From: an uncultured Burkholderiaceae bacterium
GTDB lineage: Bacteria; Pseudomonadota; Gammaproteobacteria; Burkholderiales; Burkholderiaceae_C
DNA: 11,588 nt
Assembly: GCA_938022295.1 (NCBI GenBank)
Contig: CALIDR010000063.1
Coordinates: 1-11,588, forward strand
Direction of reading: 5' to 3'
Below the pieces are notes generated by a model. The model was not told the origin of the DNA and made no database searches. It saw only the letters and a program-made list of their open reading frames with translations. This document shows, piece after piece, positions 8,089 to 11,588 of the stretch. Position 1 is the first letter of the stretch, and each line of letters opens with the position of its first letter. Both the position numbers and the translations under genes were made by a program.

Positions 8089-9228
8089 ATGACCGACGCC
8101 GGAACGATCGTCGTCGCGGCGCTGTCGGCGCGCACGCTCGCCGAGTCGGCGCGCCGCGGCGGCTGGCGCGTCGTCGCGCTGGACCTGTACGGCGACCGCG
8201 ACACCCGCGCCGCGAGCACGCGGTGGCTGCCGATCGGCGACCCCGCACGCGGCCGCGTCGACGGGCCGCGGCTGCGCGCGGCGCTGGCGCTGGCCGCGCG
8301 CGAGCCGGCGGTCGCCGGCTGGATCGCCGGCAGCGGGTTCGACGACCCGGCCGGCGGGCTGCTCGACGCCGGCGGCGAGGCGCTGCCGCGGCTCGGCCCG
8401 CCGGCGGCCACGGTGGCGGCGGTGCGCACGCCGGCGACGTTCTTCTCGACCCTCGACCGCCGGCGGGTCGCGTACCCCGAAGTCCGGCTGGCGCCCCCGC
8501 CCGACCCCAAGGGCTGGCTGTGCAAGCACGCCGGCGGCAGCGGCGGCTGGCACATCGCGCGCGCCGCGCCGTCGCGGCCCGACGTCCACACGTACTGGCA
8601 GCGCGAACACGCCGGCGTGCCGATGTCGGCGCTGTTCCTCGCCGACGGGCGGCGCGCGTGCATCGTCGGCTTCAGCCGCCTGCTCGTGCGCCCGCTCGGC
8701 GCGCGCCCGTACGTCTACCACGGCGCGATCGGCCCGGTCGACGCGCCGGCGCTGCGCGCGCGCGTCGCGGCGACGCTCGACGCGCTCGTGCCCACCTTCG
8801 CCCTGCGCGGGCTGGCGAGCCTGGACTTCCTCGCCGACGACGACCGTCCGCTGCCACTGGAGATCAATCCGCGGCCTTCGGACACGCTCGCGCTGTACGA
8901 TGCGCTGTGGCCGCACGGGTTGCTGCGCGCGCACGTCGACGCGCTGCACGGCCGGCTGCCCGCCGCCGTGCCCCCGCCCGACGGGGTGCGCGGGCACGAG
9001 ATCGTCTACGCCGCCACCGGCGGCCGCATCGACGCCGCGACGGCGCAGCGCCTGGCCGACGACCCGCACGTGCACGACGTGCCCGTCGGCGCCGCCACGT
9101 TCGACGCCGCGATGCCGGTGTGCACGGTGGCCGCGCACGCGGGCGACGAAGACGCCGTTCGACGCGAACTCGCGCGGCGCGCGGGCGCCGTCGCCGCTGC
9201 CCTGCAACCGCTCGAGGAAACGCCATGA
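8089..9228 (+). CDS. ATP-grasp ligase, MfnD-like (candidate glutamate ligase for methylofuran)
   Basis: A 379-residue ATP-grasp protein. The N-terminal pre-ATP-grasp fold spans about 1-110 (TIVVAALSARTLAESARRGGWRVVALDLYGD). An ATP-contact lysine follows at 146 in WLCKHAGGSGGWHI, then PYVYHGAIGP (207-216) and the metal-binding strand LEINPRPSDTL (257-267) with Glu258 and Asn260. Such proteins form amide bonds through acyl-phosphates. The archaeal relative MfnD joins glutamate to tyramine in methanofuran synthesis, and a similar step in methylofuran assembly is the natural guess. A role in modifying H4MPT is also possible, so I give no symbol. The start is the ATG 28 bases after the mtdB stop, where family-like sequence begins. 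The stop overlaps the mch start (ATGA). Confidence 0.82.
   Translation: MTDAGTIVVAALSARTLAESARRGGWRVVALDLYGDRDTRAASTRWLPIGDPARGRVDGPRLRAALALAAREPAVAGWIAGSGFDDPAGGLLDAGGEALPRLGPPAATVAAVRTPATFFSTLDRRRVAYPEVRLAPPPDPKGWLCKHAGGSGGWHIARAAPSRPDVHTYWQREHAGVPMSALFLADGRRACIVGFSRLLVRPLGARPYVYHGAIGPVDAPALRARVAATLDALVPTFALRGLASLDFLADDDRPLPLEINPRPSDTLALYDALWPHGLLRAHVDALHGRLPAAVPPPDGVRGHEIVYAATGGRIDAATAQRLADDPHVHDVPVGAATFDAAMPVCTVAAHAGDEDAVRRELARRAGAVAAALQPLEETP
9213..9220 (+). promoter_or_regulatory. Ribosome binding site of mch
   Basis: CGAGGAAA lies just before CGCC-ATG at 9225 and gives an AGGA core at good distance. It is notable because most other starts in this string have weak sites, which may mean that mch is translated more strongly than its neighbours. 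Confidence 0.6.
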
Positions 9229-10226
9229 GCCCCGACGCCGTCCCCGCGGTCGCGCCACCGAGCGTCAACCACCTCGCCGCCCCGCTGGTGGCGCGCCTCG
9301 TCGACGACGCGGCGCGGCTGCGCGTGGCCGTCACGCGCGACGAACGCGGCGTGACGCTGGTCGACGCCGGCATCGGCGCGAGGGGCGGCGTCGAAGCCGG
9401 CCTGCGGGTGGCCGAGATCTGCATGGGGGGCCTCGGCGAGGTCGGGCTCGGCGCCGACGCCCGGCACGGCTGGCCCGACTGGCTGCACGTGCGCAGCTCG
9501 CAGCCGGTGCTCGCGTGCCTGGCCAGCCAGTACGCCGGCTGGAGCCTCGCCGCGAGCAAGGAGGAGACGGGCGGCAGGAAGTTCTTCGCCCTCGGCTCGG
9601 GGCCGGCGCGGGCGCTCGCGACCAAGGAGGCGCTGTTCGCCGAGCTCGGCTACCGCGACGCCGCCGATCGCGGCGTGATCGTGCTCGAGGTCGACCGCAC
9701 GCCGCCCGCGGTCGTCGTCGACAAGCTGCTGCGCGACTGCGGCCTCGAGCCGCAGGGCCTGACGATCGTGCTGACGCCGACGACGAGCCTGGCCGGCACG
9801 ACGCAGGTCGTCGCGCGCGTGCTCGAGGTCGCCCTGCACCGCGCGCACGAGCTGAAGTTCCCGCTCGAACACATCGTCGACGGCAGCGCCTGCGCGCCGC
9901 TGCCGGCACCGTGCGCCGACGGCGTGCAGGCGATGGGCCGCACCAACGACGCCATCCTCTACGGCGGCCAGGTGCGCCTGACCGTGACCGGCGACGCCGA
10001 CGCCGCGCGCGAGCTCGCGCAGCGGCTGCCGTCGACGAACTCGAGCGACCACGGGCGCCCGTTCGCCGAGCTGTTCGCCGCCGCGGGCCACGACTTCTAC
10101 CGCCTCGACGGCGCGCTGTTCGCCCCCGCCGAGGTCTGGGTCAGCCACCTCGAGTCGGGCCGCACCTGGCACGCCGGGCGGCTCGAGATGGAGCTGCTGC
10201 GCCGGCAGTGGACCGCGCCGGCGTGA
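9225..10226 (+). CDS. mch: Methenyl-H4MPT cyclohydrolase
   Basis: A 333-residue protein of the length typical for Mch. It hydrolyses methenyl-H4MPT to N5-formyl-H4MPT, the step after MtdB and before formyl transfer to methylofuran. Conserved segments are SVNHLAAPLV (13-22), DAGIGARGGVEAGLRVAEICMGGLG (about 47-71), LASQYAGW (99-106), FALGSGPARAL (121-131), the central TPTTSLAGTTQVVAR stretch and the GRTNDAILYGG motif. All are present and uninterrupted. The start has a good ribosome binding site (GAGGAAACGCC before ATG) and overlaps the ligase stop by 4 bases. No frameshift or odd base composition is seen. Confidence 0.96.
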   Translation: MSPDAVPAVAPPSVNHLAAPLVARLVDDAARLRVAVTRDERGVTLVDAGIGARGGVEAGLRVAEICMGGLGEVGLGADARHGWPDWLHVRSSQPVLACLASQYAGWSLAASKEETGGRKFFALGSGPARALATKEALFAELGYRDAADRGVIVLEVDRTPPAVVVDKLLRDCGLEPQGLTIVLTPTTSLAGTTQVVARVLEVALHRAHELKFPLEHIVDGSACAPLPAPCADGVQAMGRTNDAILYGGQVRLTVTGDADAARELAQRLPSTNSSDHGRPFAELFAAAGHDFYRLDGALFAPAEVWVSHLESGRTWHAGRLEMELLRRQWTAPA

Positions 10227-10231
10227 GCGTC

Positions 10232-11197
10232 ATGGTCAGGCGCGTCGCGATCGCGACCGACGAGACCGGCTGGCACACCCGCCGGCTGCTCGCGGCGCTG
10301 CGCGCACGCGGCATCGAGGGACGGACGTTCGACCTCGCCGACGCGCGCCTCGACACCACGCACGCGTGGCACGGCCTCGCGCTGCCCGGCTTCGGCCGCG
10401 ACCTGCCCGACGCCGTGTTCGTGCGCGGCATCGCCGGCGGCAGCTTCGAGCAGGTCACGCGGCGCCTGGCGGTGCTGCACGCGCTGCGCGGGCTCGGCGT
10501 GCCGGTCTACAACGACGCCCGCGCGATCGAGCGCAGCGTCGACAAGTCGATGACGACGCTGCGCCTGCTCGCCGCCGGCGTGCCGACGCCGCCGACGTGG
10601 GCGCTCGAGTCGCCGCAGCTCGCGCAGCGGCTGGTGATGCGCGAGAGCGCGGCCGGCCGCGCGCTCGTGCTCAAGCCCCTGTTCGGCTCGCAGGGCAAGG
10701 GCCTGCAGCGCGTGGGCTGGGTCGTCGACGACGCACGCCCCGAAGGCCGCCACGTGCCGCTGCCGGCGCTCGACGATCCGGCATCGGGCTACGGCCGCGT
10801 CGCCTACCTGCAGCGCTTCGTGCCGGCCCGCACGCGGCCCGGCCACGACTGGCGCGTGCTCGTCGTCGGCGGCGTCGCCCGCGCGGCGATGCGGCGCATC
10901 GGCCGCCACTGGATCCACAACGTCGCCCAGGGCGCGCGCTGCGCCGCGCAGCCGCTGGACCGCGGCGACGGCCCCGAGCTCGCACGCCTGGCGGCGGCAG
11001 CCGCGCAGGCGCTCGACCTCGACTACGCCGGCGTCGACCTGATGCCGTCCGAAGGCGGGCCGCTCGTGATCGAGGTCAACGGCGTGGCGGCCTGGCAGGG
11101 CCTGCAGCGCGTCACCGCGGGCGACATCGCGCGCTGGCTCGTCGACGACCTGCTGGACCGCCGCTGCGCCGCCGACGACGCGCGGCGGCGGGCGTGA
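10232..11197 (+). CDS. RimK-like ATP-grasp ligase of the H4MPT/methylofuran cluster
   Basis: A 321-residue ATP-grasp protein of the RimK/MptN type. It shows VYNDARAIERSVDKSMTTLR (92-111) with Lys105, the ATP-binding LVLKPLFGSQGKGL (145-158) with Lys148, YLQRFVPA (192-199), DWRVLVVGG (206-214), WIHNVAQGA (227-235) and the metal-binding end VDLMPSEGGPLVIEVNG (268-284) with Asp269, Glu281 and Asn283. RimK relatives add glutamate through alpha- or gamma-linkages: MptN glutamylates H4MPT in archaea, and RimK extends poly-glutamate tails. Bacterial methylofuran carries a polyglutamate chain, so this enzyme is a candidate for building it. That is inference. An in-frame GTG at 10223 overlapping the mch stop (GTGA) would add three residues and is an equally possible start. 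Confidence 0.83.
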   Translation: MVRRVAIATDETGWHTRRLLAALRARGIEGRTFDLADARLDTTHAWHGLALPGFGRDLPDAVFVRGIAGGSFEQVTRRLAVLHALRGLGVPVYNDARAIERSVDKSMTTLRLLAAGVPTPPTWALESPQLAQRLVMRESAAGRALVLKPLFGSQGKGLQRVGWVVDDARPEGRHVPLPALDDPASGYGRVAYLQRFVPARTRPGHDWRVLVVGGVARAAMRRIGRHWIHNVAQGARCAAQPLDRGDGPELARLAAAAAQALDLDYAGVDLMPSEGGPLVIEVNGVAAWQGLQRVTAGDIARWLVDDLLDRRCAADDARRRA

Positions 11198-11588
11198 CGC
11201 GACCCGCGCCCGACGCGGCGACGGCGGCGCGCGTGCGCCGGGCGTTCGTCTGGGCGTGCGGGCTCGACGTCGCCGCGCGCAAGCCGGGCAATGTCAGCGT
11301 CGCCTCGCCCGGCCACGGCATGGACGCGACGCTGTTCGTCCGCAGCGCGCACGCGGCGGCTGTCCCGCTCACCGAAACCGGCGCGGCGGTGGGTCGGCGC
11401 ATCGAGGCCGCCGTCGCCGCCACCCGGGCGGCCGTATCGTGCAACACCAACCTCGGCATCGTGCTGCTCGCCGCGCCACTGGCGGCCGCGGCCGAGCGCT
11501 GGTCGCCCCCCACCGGCGAGGCCGGTCTGCGGGCAGCCCTGCGCGCCGTGCTGCGCGCGCTCGACGTCGACGACGCCCGCGCCGCGTA
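11194..11588 (+). CDS. Triphosphoribosyl-dephospho-CoA synthase (CitG/MdcB) family protein, 3' truncated by window
   Basis: The first 131 codons of a gene that runs past the right edge. It starts at a GTG overlapping the upstream stop (GTGA). The translated N-terminus has the family signature: KPGNVSVASPGH (residues 30-41), ETGAAVGRRIEAAVAATR (61-78) and CNTNLGIVLLAAPLAAAAE (83-101), then a LDVDDARAAY-like segment at the edge. CitG and MdcB make the prosthetic group of citrate or malonate lyases from ATP and dephospho-CoA. No lyase genes are near, so here the family member probably acts on another ribose-phosphate or nucleotide substrate in H4MPT or methylofuran metabolism. That role is unknown. 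Co-translation with the RimK-like gene supports membership in the operon. Confidence 0.85.
   Translation, partial: MTRPAPDAATAARVRRAFVWACGLDVAARKPGNVSVASPGHGMDATLFVRSAHAAAVPLTETGAAVGRRIEAAVAATRAAVSCNTNLGIVLLAAPLAAAAERWSPPTGEAGLRAALRAVLRALDVDDARAA

Noticed and set aside
6894..8663. A 589-codon minus-strand frame opposite mtdB and the MfnD-like gene
   Set aside because: The composition is Arg/His/Ala-rich with no motifs, while the plus strand encodes clear conserved proteins across the same bases.

Overview
The window is a dense block of genes for tetrahydromethanopterin (H4MPT) and methylofuran dependent one-carbon metabolism from a very GC-rich bacterium. Bacterial MtdB and Mch sequences, a sigma-54 activator of the AcoR type and the lack of archaeal signals point to a methylotrophic or formaldehyde-oxidising proteobacterium. 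A Burkholderiales-type betaproteobacterium is my best guess, but the sequence alone does not fix the genus. No RNA gene, mobile element or CRISPR array was seen.

Layout. Two gene strings diverge from an intergenic region at 5375-5584. The leftward (minus) string runs: sigma-54-dependent regulator (5374-3428), DmrB/AfpA-type flavoprotein (3408-2836), dihydropteroate-synthase-like protein (2857-1412), DUF447 protein (1419-838) and MfnB-type furan synthase (838-146). Most junctions overlap, so this looks like one transcript. The rightward (plus) string runs: FolB-type aldolase (5585-6076), beta-RFAP synthase (6094-7119), mtdB (7152-8060), MfnD-like ATP-grasp ligase (8089-9228), mch (9225-10226), RimK-like ATP-grasp ligase (10232-11197) and a CitG-family transferase that runs off the right edge. 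Bases 1-145 hold no supportable gene.

How the genes fit together. MtdB and Mch are consecutive steps in oxidising methylene-H4MPT (formed from formaldehyde) to formyl-H4MPT. Most other genes are best read as cofactor makers. FolB would supply the pterin alcohol, beta-RFAP synthase joins PRPP-derived ribose to 4-hydroxybenzoate or 4-aminobenzoate, the DHPS-like protein may join the pterin to that arene, and the flavoprotein may reduce dihydromethanopterin. MfnB starts the furan moiety of methylofuran, and the two ATP-grasp enzymes are candidates for glutamate or other amide ligation on methylofuran or H4MPT. DUF447 and the CitG-like protein have no known role here. fae and fhcABCD are not in the window.

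Regulation. The regulator has an intact GAFTGA motif, and a good -24/-12 promoter match (5520-5535, plus strand) lies 49 bases upstream of the folB-like start. Several inverted and direct repeats sit 60-150 bases upstream of the predicted start of transcription. This suggests that the adjacent activator drives the H4MPT string through RpoN. It is the most testable new idea in the window.
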